Source: Gloeocapsopsis sp. IPPAS B-1203 (GTDB lineage: Bacteria; Cyanobacteriota; Cyanobacteriia; Cyanobacteriales; Chroococcidiopsidaceae). From it: DNA of 64,000 bases. The notes beneath the pieces were generated by a model. That model made no database searches, was not told the origin of the DNA, and saw nothing but the letters and a program-made list of their open reading frames with translations. Made by a program: the position numbers and the translations under genes. Where the stretch lies: assembly GCF_002749975.1 (NCBI RefSeq), contig NZ_PEIG01000006.1, positions 248,001 through 312,000 on the forward strand, given 5' to 3'. This document shows, in pieces, positions 15,768-24,705 of this stretch; the first letter of the stretch is position 1, and each line of letters begins with the position of its first letter.

Positions 15768-16652
15768 GTGAAACCTCTTTATTTACCCTTTGCAAATGGG
15801 CAATGGCAAATGGCAATGGGGCTAAAGCCTTTACAATTGCAACACTGGATTGAGATTGATGAAGATTTTGCTGACGAATTGAATTACAAAGACAAACTAC
15901 TCAAAGATCGCTATTCAGAAGTTTTTGGTAGTTTGCCAGAAAGTGAAGCAGCACAGCAAGAAGTCTTGCAATTACTGTTAGAGCATTTGTTGCAGTACTT
16001 TCCAGATTATTATCAACAGCAAGATAACTGTATATTCAATAAGATTACTAAACAAGTTTGGCATCTGAATGATTTTGCGGCAAATCCGCTTGATTTAGCA
16101 GGACGTTTAGTGCAAGAAGATTTATGTTTAATGCAACTTAAACATGAATACGTACTGACTGCAGGTTCGGTGTGTTTTCCAGCGCGGTGGCGCTTGTCGG
16201 AAAAGTTGGGGCGTCCTTTGGTGCAAATTCACGATCCGGTTCCAGGTTACGCCCAGAAGCTAGAACAATCTGTGAATAAGTATTTTCACCGCTTAAAACC
16301 GGAATGTCCTGGGTATCGTCTAAATTGGGGTATTGTTGATTCTCCAGAATTGTGTCTGACTCAACGCCACAGTACTGAAGCCTTTGGTGCAGATATTACT
16401 GCTGATAATGCTGGGGAGAAACTTTGGTTAAGAGTTGAGCGTCAAACTCTGCGATGCTTACCTGTAACCGATGGTATTTTGTTTACAATTCGTACTTACG
16501 TGTATTCTTTGCAGAAACTCGCAAGCGATCCGGCGATCGCATCTCAACTAGCAACAGTCGTTCAGCAAATTCCCCCCGAAGTGCAGATCTACAAAAATAT
16601 TTTTCCTATTCAGACAGCACTTTTAGCCTATTTGCAGCGAGTTAGAGCTTGA
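15768..16652 (+). CDS. Heme-dependent oxidative N-demethylase family protein (DUF3445)
   Basis: 294 aa, full length for the family. Recognisable core: VQEDLCLMQL near residue 122, then TAGSVCFPARWRLSEKLG, IHDPVPGYAQKLEQSV, and YRLNWGIVD, with LWLRVERQTLRCLP and FTIRTYV in the C-terminal part. Family members related to the dimethylamine monooxygenase DmmDABC remove N-methyl groups as formaldehyde using heme and reducing power. The start is a GTG with GGGAG 8 nt upstream. No DmmB/C/D-like genes are adjacent, and no full palindromic operator precedes it. If active on dimethylamine it would feed methylamine to the regulon described in the summary. Confidence 0.82.
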   Translation: MKPLYLPFANGQWQMAMGLKPLQLQHWIEIDEDFADELNYKDKLLKDRYSEVFGSLPESEAAQQEVLQLLLEHLLQYFPDYYQQQDNCIFNKITKQVWHLNDFAANPLDLAGRLVQEDLCLMQLKHEYVLTAGSVCFPARWRLSEKLGRPLVQIHDPVPGYAQKLEQSVNKYFHRLKPECPGYRLNWGIVDSPELCLTQRHSTEAFGADITADNAGEKLWLRVERQTLRCLPVTDGILFTIRTYVYSLQKLASDPAIASQLATVVQQIPPEVQIYKNIFPIQTALLAYLQRVRA

Positions 16653-16858
16653 TCAGCCCTCAGTATGATGAGGATTTCATCAAATGCAATATTAACTAAG
16701 TGATATCGCTATCTGGATAAAGAGGTAATAAATATTACTCAAAGGCTTTAACTATAGTAGTTAGCTATTAGCTTTTATTGAGCCAAGTTTTTTATTACTT
16801 ATTGTCTAATTTCATATAGGATGCGATCGCGTTTTTTGTACTTAATCAGGGTGAGCTT

Positions 16859-17443
16859 ATGTTGAAGTATGCTTTTGCTGTATCTGGATTCACGATCTTA
16901 ATAATTGGGAGTAGTGGGGCGGTACAGGCTGAAACTGTTAATTTTGCAGTCCAATCTTCTGATGCTAATGCGGCTGCAACTCCCTACCTTACTGAACTTC
17001 AAGTAACTGCTCAGCTCTTTGAACCTTTGAGTGATGATACAAATGGTCGTTCTCGGTTCTCCATAGGCGTCAGTGGTAACATTGGTATTACAGGAGATAC
17101 CGCAATGGGGGAAAGTAGTGTCTCAATTAATAGCAGAATTGGCTTGACAGATTCGCTTTCGGTGCGCCCTTCTGTAGGTCTGACATCCGATCCTAGTATT
17201 ACTGTTCCTTTAACGGTTGATTTTCCTACAGGAGCAGACACTGATATTGGAGACAGTATAACTCCTTATATTGGCGGTGGTGTTGTAATTACTACAGGCG
17301 ATGATGGACAGGTTGCTCCTATGGCAACGGTGGGTTTAGACGTACCAATTGCGGATGCCGTAGGCGCAAGTATCAGCGTTGATGCTGGCTTTTTAGATAC
17401 AACACAAGTGGGAGCCTCTGTAGGACTCAGCTACTCTTTTTGA
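16859..17443 (+). CDS. Secreted beta-barrel-like outer membrane protein
   Basis: 194 aa. A signal peptide (MLKYAFAVSGFTILIIGSSG up to AVQA/ET) is followed by alternating hydrophobic strands rich in Gly, Ser and Thr, such as FSIGVSGNIGITGD, ITPYIGGGVVITTG and VGASVGLSYSF. The C-terminal Phe is the usual outer-membrane barrel insertion signal. About eight strands are likely, so a small barrel of the OmpW/OmpA-like size class. No close family is recognised and the role is unknown. Single gene with a GGTGAG ribosome-binding site. Confidence 0.7.
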   Translation: MLKYAFAVSGFTILIIGSSGAVQAETVNFAVQSSDANAAATPYLTELQVTAQLFEPLSDDTNGRSRFSIGVSGNIGITGDTAMGESSVSINSRIGLTDSLSVRPSVGLTSDPSITVPLTVDFPTGADTDIGDSITPYIGGGVVITTGDDGQVAPMATVGLDVPIADAVGASISVDAGFLDTTQVGASVGLSYSF

Positions 17444-17648
17444 GGATCTATTTGGATTGAGGCGATCGCCTATGATGCATGAGGAAAAGTAGGTTAATGA
17501 AGTAAATCCGATTAATTTTTTGATTGTTTGTCAAAACATATGCCTGTGCGTCAAATATCATAGTGATTGAAGCTGGCTGAAATGATTTAAAAGGGTTGGA
17601 TTAACCCGAATCTTTCCGCACAAGTGGAATGGCTCAATAACAAAAAAG

Positions 17649-19418
17649 ATGAATAGTTTGATATCAGAAGTCACTACTGAGTTAATACATCAGAGCAGAT
17701 CTCAAGGGACCACTCTAGAGGCATTTATTCCTCACGGTCACTGCTATCTATGGCAACCAGAATTAGTAGGGCTACATATTGTTTCTGATTCACTGATTGC
17801 AGTTGCTTACTACTCAATTCCTCTGACGCTATTCTATTTTGTTCGGCAGCGGAAAGATTTACCTTTCAATTGGATCTTTTTGCTGTTTGGAACCTTTATT
17901 GTAGCCTGTGGTACAACCCATTTAATGGGGATTTGGACGCTATGGCATCCTAATTACTGGCTATCAGGAACAATCAAACTTATCACAGCAGTTGTTTCAG
18001 TTTATACGGCTGTACTGCTTGTGCCACTAGTACCACAGGCTTTAGCGTTACCGAGTCCGGCACAGCTTGAAGCTGCTAACCAAGAATTACGAAATCAAAT
18101 TGCTGAACGCGAACGAGCAGAGGAACGGATTCGTACTTTGAACATGGAACTCGAACAACGAGTGATAGAGCGCACTACTGAACTTGAAACTGCGAATAAA
18201 TTGAAAGATGAATTGCTCGTGCGCGAACAAGAAGCCCGTGCTAGTGCGGAAGTTGCGAATCGAGCAAAGGATGAGTTTCTCTCTATACTTTCTCATGAAT
18301 TGCGTACCCCACTCAATGCAATGTTGGGATGGTCGCAACTTCTCCGCAGCCAAAAGCTAGACGAAGCGACACGTTCTCGTGGACTGGAAGCCATTGAGCG
18401 TAGTGCTAGAGGTCAAGCAAACTTAATTGAGGATCTACTCGATATTTCACGGATTATTACTGGTAAACTGCGCTTGCACGTTCGTCCAATTGAGCTTGTT
18501 CCGGTGATTGAGGCAGCAATTGATACGGTGCGTCCTGCGGCTGATGCAAAGCAAGTGCGGATTCAAAGTGTGCTCGATCCATTAGCAGGTCCAGTTTCAG
18601 GAGATTCGGATCGCTTACAGCAGGTAGTGTGGAATTTACTATCGAATGCCATTAAGTTTACGCCAAAAGGTGGGCGAGTTCAAGTGCGGCTAGAACGGGT
18701 AAATTCGCACGTTGAAATTGTTGTGAGTGATACAGGAGTGGGTATTAACTCTGACTTTTTACCGTATATTTTTGAACGCTTTAAGCAAGCTGATAGTACA
18801 CAAACGCGATCGCATGGTGGTTTAGGTTTGGGATTAGCAATTGTACGTCATTTAGTAGAATTACATGGCGGAAATGTGCAAGCACAAAGCCCAGGAGAAG
18901 GACAGGGGTCAACTTTTGTCGTTCAGTTGCCACTTACAGTGGTATTAAATACTAATGAATCAGAACGAATCCATCCTACTGTGGGCGGCGAAGTTTTGTT
19001 TGATTACGCCCCAACGTTGAGTGGTTTATCAATTCTAGTCGTTGACGATGAGATAGATGCCCGTGAGTTACTTTCCACAGTACTCCAGGAGTGTGGTGCT
19101 GTGGTGAGTGCAGTAGCGTCGGTTGCAGATGCGATCGCTGCAATTGAACAATTCCAACCAGATATCTTGGTAAGCGATATTGGGATGCCAGGGGAAGATG
19201 GTTATAGTCTGATTCGCCGCATTAGAGCAATGGAAGCACAAAGTGGTGGCAGAATTCCAGCTGTTGCTTTGACAGCTTACGCCAGAGTAGAAGATCGCAC
19301 CCGCGCCCTAGCAGCAGGATTTCAAATGCATATTGCCAAACCTGTGAATCCAACTGAGTTAGTTGCTGTGATTGCAAACCTCGCAGGATGGAAAGGAGTT
19401 ATGAGTTTTGAGTTTTGA
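17649..19418 (+). CDS. Hybrid histidine kinase with ethylene-receptor-type sensor domain
   Basis: 589 aa. Residues 40-135 form three membrane helices like the plant ETR1 ethylene-binding domain: SDSLIAVAYYSIP (Asp47, Tyr54) and FIVACGTTHLMGIW with Cys87 and His91, spaced like the copper-binding Cys65/His69 of ETR1. A coiled coil (about 140-205) leads into HisKA with SHELRTPLNAMLGWSQLL, an HATPase domain with GLGLGLAIVRHLVE, and a C-terminal receiver domain (VVDDEID, phospho-acceptor Asp in ILVSDIGMPGEDG). There is no GAF or phytochrome module, unlike Synechocystis SynEtr1. No partner gene is adjacent. Confidence 0.88.
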   Translation: MNSLISEVTTELIHQSRSQGTTLEAFIPHGHCYLWQPELVGLHIVSDSLIAVAYYSIPLTLFYFVRQRKDLPFNWIFLLFGTFIVACGTTHLMGIWTLWHPNYWLSGTIKLITAVVSVYTAVLLVPLVPQALALPSPAQLEAANQELRNQIAERERAEERIRTLNMELEQRVIERTTELETANKLKDELLVREQEARASAEVANRAKDEFLSILSHELRTPLNAMLGWSQLLRSQKLDEATRSRGLEAIERSARGQANLIEDLLDISRIITGKLRLHVRPIELVPVIEAAIDTVRPAADAKQVRIQSVLDPLAGPVSGDSDRLQQVVWNLLSNAIKFTPKGGRVQVRLERVNSHVEIVVSDTGVGINSDFLPYIFERFKQADSTQTRSHGGLGLGLAIVRHLVELHGGNVQAQSPGEGQGSTFVVQLPLTVVLNTNESERIHPTVGGEVLFDYAPTLSGLSILVVDDEIDARELLSTVLQECGAVVSAVASVADAIAAIEQFQPDILVSDIGMPGEDGYSLIRRIRAMEAQSGGRIPAVALTAYARVEDRTRALAAGFQMHIAKPVNPTELVAVIANLAGWKGVMSFEF

Positions 19419-19456
19419 GTTGAAAATCACCAATTACCAATTACCAATTACCAACT
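19391..19456. repeat. Back-to-back heptamer repeats (TTTTGAG and CCAATTA)
   Basis: Two different 7-bp repeat families meet between the kinase stop and the MATE stop: GAGTTTT units, then CCAATTA units. They fill the whole spacer between the convergent genes. Confidence 0.6.
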
Positions 19457-20812
19457 TTTAGACAAACTTAGTTGATGAAAACGCCATAAGAAAACTCCAG
19501 CGGCGATCGCCACACCAATCGATTGTCCTAACCATAATCCCGTACCACCCAAACCAAAGTGAAATCCAAGTAAGTAACCACTAGTTAACCCAATTCCCCA
19601 GAAGGTGCAGAAGCTGATTAACATTGGTACGCGAGTATCTTTGAGTCCATAGAGTGCGCCGGATGTGGTTTTTTGTACGCTGTCTAAGATTTGGGCGATC
19701 GCCGCAATTGTCAGCATAGGCATGACTGCGGTTAATATTGTGGCATTTTCTGGCGCACGGACATCGATATATAACCCAATGACTTGCTGAGGAAATACAA
19801 GCAGGGCGATCGCCATCATTGTCATAAATACGACTCCACTACTTATTCCTACATAACCCGCCTGGCGTGCCGCAGCATAGTTTTGCTGCCCATTCCACTG
19901 CCCGACGCGAACTGTTGTTGCAAAGGACATTCCCAGGGGTACCATGAAGATGACAATGATGGTTTGCAAAACGATTTGATGTGCAGCGAGTACCTCGGTT
20001 CCTAATGCTCCCATTAGGTAAGTAACAATAGTAAATAGTCCAGTTTCTAATGCCGCAGATACCCCGATTGGCGCGCTAATTAATACCAACTCCCAAAAGA
20101 TTTGCAACTTCAACAAATGTAAATTCTCAAACAATTGGTAAGTTTTTAGCTGCCTGTGTCTAAGTATGTAGGCAACGAGCGACAAAAACATTCCCCAAAG
20201 CGACACAATACTTGCCCAAGCAAGCCCCTGTAGCCCTAGTGCCGGAAACCCCAATCTACCAAACCCTAAGACGTAGTTACCTACAATATTAAACAGCGTA
20301 CCAACGACAACAATGATCATGATTGGACGTGCGTGAGAAAGCCCAGAGACAACACTGCGTAACGTTGCAAACGCTAAAGCGGGAAATAAACCCCAAAGCA
20401 TAATATCTAAATACGTCTTTGCTTGCGCCACAGTCGTTTCTTGTTGTCCAAACTGGCGCATGAGCGTATCGATATTTCCGAGCAAGAACATTACGAGAAT
20501 GGCAAGTATCAGTGATAGCCATAACCCTTGCCGCGCAACTTGTTGAACTCGAGCTTTGTTGCCTGCGCCGTAAGCTTCCGCCACTAAAGGGCTAACTCCG
20601 CTCATCACCCAGCTGGTAATGTTGAGTAGCGCTGTGAAGGTGATTGCCGCGAGTCCTCCCGCAGCTAAAGTTTCTGACCCTAATCTACCCATAATGACAG
20701 TATCTACAAAGCCTGTTGTAGATTGGGCAACTTGAGCGCTTGCCAAGGGAATTGCAAGTCGCAGAAACTCCCTAAATTCAGTACGAAGCGATTGGCTTGG
20801 AGTTAAACACAT
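19448..20812 (-). CDS. MATE-family multidrug exporter
   Basis: 454 aa with about 12 membrane helices in two related halves. The N-terminal helix carries PLASAQVAQSTTGFVDTVIM with the usual Gln/Asp region, and the second half repeats APIGVSAALETGLFTIVTYL. Exporters of this family use a proton or sodium gradient to expel cationic drugs or metabolites. The gene is divergent from the FadR-type regulator gene with 123 bp between starts. Nothing ties it to a particular cargo. Confidence 0.88.
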   Translation of the reverse strand: MCLTPSQSLRTEFREFLRLAIPLASAQVAQSTTGFVDTVIMGRLGSETLAAGGLAAITFTALLNITSWVMSGVSPLVAEAYGAGNKARVQQVARQGLWLSLILAILVMFLLGNIDTLMRQFGQQETTVAQAKTYLDIMLWGLFPALAFATLRSVVSGLSHARPIMIIVVVGTLFNIVGNYVLGFGRLGFPALGLQGLAWASIVSLWGMFLSLVAYILRHRQLKTYQLFENLHLLKLQIFWELVLISAPIGVSAALETGLFTIVTYLMGALGTEVLAAHQIVLQTIIVIFMVPLGMSFATTVRVGQWNGQQNYAAARQAGYVGISSGVVFMTMMAIALLVFPQQVIGLYIDVRAPENATILTAVMPMLTIAAIAQILDSVQKTTSGALYGLKDTRVPMLISFCTFWGIGLTSGYLLGFHFGLGGTGLWLGQSIGVAIAAGVFLWRFHQLSLSKSW

Positions 20813-20935
20813 CGTGCATATTGCATGAAACTGGAAACGGCTAATATTAGCTCTAGTTCACTTTAGCATTGCTGATTGTTGACAATCTACATTTTTGTTT
20901 ATAAAATATTGCTTAATCCTGCTGTACATCTCCCC

Positions 20936-21616
20936 ATGAAGAGGCGATCGCAACTCACAATCGTTCATCGTAGTCTTGAAGTACAAGCTGCGGATGCGAT
21001 TCGTGAACAAATTCTTAGTGGTATTCTTCCGCCAGGTTCGCGGCTATTAGAAATTGAATTGTCAGAACGATTCAACTTAAGTCGCGGTACAATTCGATCC
21101 GCATTACAACAGTTAACGTATGAAGGTTTAGTCGAACAATTTCCGTATCGCGGTTGTGCAGTTTCAGGACTAAGTTCGCGGGATGCTTGGGAACTTTACA
21201 CGCTACGCAATGCATTAGAAGGTTTAGCCGCAAAACTGATAGCAGAGTCAATCACACCTGCTAAAACTAAGATTTTGAATACTAAGCTACAACAATTAAT
21301 CAAAGCGGCACAATTAGGCAAGTGGCAAGAATTAGCAGAGACAGATTTTGCATTGCATAAAACTATCATTGAACTTTCAGAACACCAACGCTTGCAGCAA
21401 CAATACAAAGTTGTTGAACAGCAAATTAGGTTGTATATCGTATCTTGCAATGCGATTCATCCAGATTTAGATGAAATTAGATTACAGCACGAAAGTCTAG
21501 TTGATGCGATTTGTTCAGGTAATGCTGAAGTTGCAGAACAAATTGCGAAAGAACATAACGGTGATGGTCAAGCATTAATAGCACACTTAAAAACATTAGA
21601 ACAGAAAAATGATTAA
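20936..21616 (+). CDS. GntR-family regulator, FadR/FCD type
   Basis: 226 aa from ATG 20936; the upstream TTG at 20876 adds an unlikely hydrophobic leader. N-terminal winged helix: AADAIREQILSGILPPGSRL, SERFNLSRGTIRSALQQLTY, then an all-helical FCD effector domain (from about residue 95) whose metal ligands probably include the Asp/His of TDFALHKTIIE. Such proteins respond to small carboxylic acids. The stop overlaps the next gene, a HAD hydrolase, by 8 bp, so the two form an operon. A convergent flavin amine oxidase follows. Confidence 0.85.
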   Translation: MKRRSQLTIVHRSLEVQAADAIREQILSGILPPGSRLLEIELSERFNLSRGTIRSALQQLTYEGLVEQFPYRGCAVSGLSSRDAWELYTLRNALEGLAAKLIAESITPAKTKILNTKLQQLIKAAQLGKWQELAETDFALHKTIIELSEHQRLQQQYKVVEQQIRLYIVSCNAIHPDLDEIRLQHESLVDAICSGNAEVAEQIAKEHNGDGQALIAHLKTLEQKND

Positions 21617-22295
21617 TTTTAATGATTATCAAGCTTTAACGTTTGATTGCTACGGAACTTTAATTGATTGGGAAAGTGGTATTTTAGGAGCAATGAAGCC
21701 TATTTTATCTGCTCATGGTGTTGAAGTAGATGATCGTGAAATCATTAGATATTATTCTGAGTTTGAGCCAGTAATTCAGCAGAATGGTTATATTAAATAC
21801 CGAGAAGTTCTCAAGAAAGTTGGGCAAAAGTTTGGCGATCGCTTTAGTTTTATACCGACTTCAACCGAAATCAACTCGCTTCCTGAATCTTTACAAAATT
21901 GGCAACCTTTTCCTGATACAATAGAAGCACTTCATTTACTCAAGCAAAAATACAAGCTAGTCATTGTTTCTAACGTAGATAACGATTTATTCGCTGCTAC
22001 TGCAAAGCATTTAAAAGTTGAATTTGATGAAATTATTACAGCAGAACAAGCACAAAGTTATAAACCATCTTTAAATAATTTCAAGCTGACATTTTCTAGA
22101 ATTGGGGTACCAAAAGAGCAAATATTACACGTTGCCGCAAGTCTGTATCATGATATCGTTCCAGCGCGATCGTTAGGATTAACAACAGTCTGGGTAAATC
22201 GGAATGCAGAAGATAGCACTCATTTACCTGAAAGTAGTCAACCGCATTTAGAAGTACCAGATTTGCGATCGCTTGTTTTGTTAATGAAGAGTTGA
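21609..22295 (+). CDS. HAD hydrolase, haloacid-dehalogenase type II-like
   Basis: 228 aa. Motif I FDCYGTLIDWE (nucleophile Asp13; Tyr two residues later as in L-2-haloacid dehalogenases), motif II VIVSNVDND, Lys in QSYKPSLNNF and the last motif around VAASLYHDIVPARSLG. The Tyr in place of the second Asp suits 2-haloacid dehalogenase rather than phosphatase chemistry, although many such proteins have unknown substrates. Translationally coupled to the FadR-type regulator, which probably controls it. Confidence 0.82.
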   Translation: MINFNDYQALTFDCYGTLIDWESGILGAMKPILSAHGVEVDDREIIRYYSEFEPVIQQNGYIKYREVLKKVGQKFGDRFSFIPTSTEINSLPESLQNWQPFPDTIEALHLLKQKYKLVIVSNVDNDLFAATAKHLKVEFDEIITAEQAQSYKPSLNNFKLTFSRIGVPKEQILHVAASLYHDIVPARSLGLTTVWVNRNAEDSTHLPESSQPHLEVPDLRSLVLLMKS

Positions 22296-22381
22296 TTGTT
22301 AATTGTTGATGGAGGTGCGGTGTTCAAAAATCGTTTAGCACAGCTATATTAACCATCAACTAGTCTAAAACGCATGATATA

Positions 22382-23764
22382 TTAGTATTCTGCTGATAGA
22401 AGCGACTGAATTGCCTCAGATGCTGCCTCACCTGTGCGTACAGCACCATCAAAAAATCCAGCCCAACGCTCAGCAATTTCTGTGCCTGCCCAATAAATGC
22501 GTCCTACGGGGGCTGTGAGTGCCTCACCAAAGCTTGTCCACACCCCAGGCGGCATGAACGCAGCATATCCACCTCCTATCCAAGGTTCACTTGGCCAATC
22601 TACTTCATCATAGGTTGAGGGCGACAACGCTTCATCGCCAAAATAAATTGCTAAGTCAGAAAGGATAGCAGCGCGGCGATCACTTTGACTCAATGCTTGC
22701 CAACGTCCGTAGCGATCGCCAACGACAAACGTTGCTATCACCCCAACTCCAGTTTCCGGATCAGAACTATCTACACAAAGTTCAATCCACTGACAGTTTC
22801 CGATCGCAATTCCGGCAAGCCCTTGCGCCCGCCAGAATGGTTGATCGTAGGAGATCATGATTTTTGCACAACATCCCATAGGAACTCGCTGTGTTAGTTG
22901 TGCCCGTAAAGGCGGCATTGGCGGATCGTAAGTGATTTTACCTGCATGATAAGGTGGCATCGCCACAATTGCAAACTGTGCAGTATAAGAATTTTTAGCT
23001 GTTTCAACTTCAACTTTTGTACTGTCTTGGCGAATGCGTAACACAGGTTCACCAAGCCGAATGCGATTTTCCAATTCATCTGCTATCTTCTGGGGAATTT
23101 GCCCTGCCCCACCATGCAAGAGATCAGCTTCGGGGTGTTCAGACTGGGGCGCGCATTTTTGTCCCCAAAGGGCGTGTAGGAGTGATATCTGATGAGGTTC
23201 GGCAGGTCCTAGGTAGCCGACAGCACGAGCCATATAAGAAAAGTACCAGCGACCAAAAGCAGTATGCGTATTATCTGCAATCCACCTTGCAAACGTGTCA
23301 CCATCAAGTTGTTGATTTATATTATTTCGGCGTGGGTGCCCTACAGGTAAAGCTTGAGAAAGGGCTGCAAAACGCTTCCATGCTTCCATAGCATCGCGCC
23401 ATTCTGCTTCACTTACTCCAGGGGCTTCTCCTTCTGGGAAACCTTGAAAAAAACCGTCGAACTCATAGCGCCGCCCATCAAATACAAGTACTTTCAACCC
23501 CTCGGATGGTGATGGGAAACGACGTATGCCATACTCGTCTAGTAGTGATAAAATGCGATCTTGCGTTAGACCAACCCATTGTCCTCCTCGATCAATCCAC
23601 TGCCCTGATGGTAGGTATTGACCGTGCATCCGACCACCAAGACGATCTTGTGCTTCGATAACTAGAACGCTTTTTTCTAACCGATGCAGATTGCGGGCAG
23701 CGATGAGTCCAGCAAGTCCAGCACCAATGACAATACAATCATAGACAGTGGAAGGTGATGACAT
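22382..23764 (-). CDS. Flavin monoamine oxidase family protein
   Basis: 460 aa FAD-dependent amine oxidase. Dinucleotide-binding motif VIGAGLAGLIAARNL at residues 12-26, RLGGRM with the flavin Arg near 43, DRGGQWVGLTQ, and the C-terminal flavin segment GRIYWAGTEIAERW plus FFDGAVRTGEAAS. Enzymes of this family oxidise primary or secondary amines to aldehydes, ammonia and peroxide. No signal peptide is present. It ends 86 bp from the HAD gene in convergent orientation. A DUF1989 fragment lies upstream. The amine used is unknown. Confidence 0.87.
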   Translation of the reverse strand: MSSPSTVYDCIVIGAGLAGLIAARNLHRLEKSVLVIEAQDRLGGRMHGQYLPSGQWIDRGGQWVGLTQDRILSLLDEYGIRRFPSPSEGLKVLVFDGRRYEFDGFFQGFPEGEAPGVSEAEWRDAMEAWKRFAALSQALPVGHPRRNNINQQLDGDTFARWIADNTHTAFGRWYFSYMARAVGYLGPAEPHQISLLHALWGQKCAPQSEHPEADLLHGGAGQIPQKIADELENRIRLGEPVLRIRQDSTKVEVETAKNSYTAQFAIVAMPPYHAGKITYDPPMPPLRAQLTQRVPMGCCAKIMISYDQPFWRAQGLAGIAIGNCQWIELCVDSSDPETGVGVIATFVVGDRYGRWQALSQSDRRAAILSDLAIYFGDEALSPSTYDEVDWPSEPWIGGGYAAFMPPGVWTSFGEALTAPVGRIYWAGTEIAERWAGFFDGAVRTGEAASEAIQSLLSAEY

Positions 23765-23886
23765 GACTTTATTTTGAACACTATTTTTGAGTTGATATTC
23801 TGCTGATATCTGCGATAATCTTACTTGCGGTGGAGCGATTGCATTTTTTATTTAAAAGTAAACTGAATGATTTGCACGCCAATACA

Positions 23887-24048
23887 CTAAGAACCTCGAC
23901 ATCGATTATATTGTCCGGCTTTAACCGAATAGGCGATCGCACTTCCAGGCGCAATGCGATATTCTGCAACTACTTTACCCAGTGGTGCAGGTATATCAGA
24001 ATAAAATGTATAAGTTGATTTATCCGCAACCGTCACTTTTAAGTTCAA
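23887..24048 (-). pseudogene. DUF1989 (urea-carboxylase-associated family) N-terminal fragment
   Basis: A 53-codon frame encodes VVAEYRIAPGSAIAYSVKAG followed by QYNRCRG and a premature TAG. The pattern of an entry strand, then a basic/Gly turn, then V-K-A-G-Q-x-x-R matches the start of DUF1989 proteins, which accompany urea or amine degradation enzymes. The remaining two thirds of the gene (including the Cys/His metal site) are missing, so it is a remnant. It lies just upstream of the amine oxidase gene. Similarity is short, so the call is moderate. Confidence 0.42.
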
Positions 24049-24066
24049 TTAGGGATACATTTGTTA

Positions 24067-24546
24067 TCAGTGATTAGAGGTCGATTTATGTTCCCAGGGT
24101 AGCCAGTCTTCATCTAGTGCTTGCTCCAGCGTAAAACATGGTTGTTCAGGAATCAAGCTAGAATCCAGATCGGTTGCTTTCAAAAACAATTTTCGACCAT
24201 TTGTATATTGCTTGAGAAAGTTCTCTTGTAAAAATGTTTTCAGACTGGGGCTAGTTTCCAGTTGTTCTTGAATTTGAATCCGAAAGTTGGTAATTTCTAA
24301 ATTCCATCCCCTAAAACACATTTCCCGTTCAGTTTCCCAATGCTTAAGCTTGAGTAAATGTTCGCAAAGCCGCATCAAATAGCTGGAAACTGCATGGCGA
24401 TCGCTTCTACCCAAACTTTCTACCTCTTCAATCAAGTTTTCTGTGTCAATATTTTCAAAGTCTCCCAATCGCAACTTCTTCAGGGTTTGCGCTAGCCAGA
24501 GTTGATAGTCTGTCTCGTACAAAGTTTTGACTTCTTCCATACTCAT
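24067..24546 (-). CDS. DUF29 domain-containing protein
   Basis: 159 aa, complete DUF29: TLYETDYQLWLAQTLKKLR at the start, then IDTENLIEEVESLGRSDRHA and SYLMRLCEHLLKLKHW. DUF29 proteins are numerous in cyanobacteria and have no known function; they are small helical cytosolic proteins. The start could be either of the first two Met codons (MSM). No operon partner. Confidence 0.85.
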   Translation of the reverse strand: MSMEEVKTLYETDYQLWLAQTLKKLRLGDFENIDTENLIEEVESLGRSDRHAVSSYLMRLCEHLLKLKHWETEREMCFRGWNLEITNFRIQIQEQLETSPSLKTFLQENFLKQYTNGRKLFLKATDLDSSLIPEQPCFTLEQALDEDWLPWEHKSTSNH

Positions 24547-24705
24547 AGTAGTTGCCTCTTTTTAGAATTAATACCGCACATATGATGAGTAGGCGATCGC
24601 GTCGTGGGTCGCTTTAAGAGTATAATAGAGTAGGTTCAGAATATAGCAATTACCTCAAAGTCGCACGGATGAGGAGATTGCAAACAACTTAGTGGCGGAG
24701 ATACA

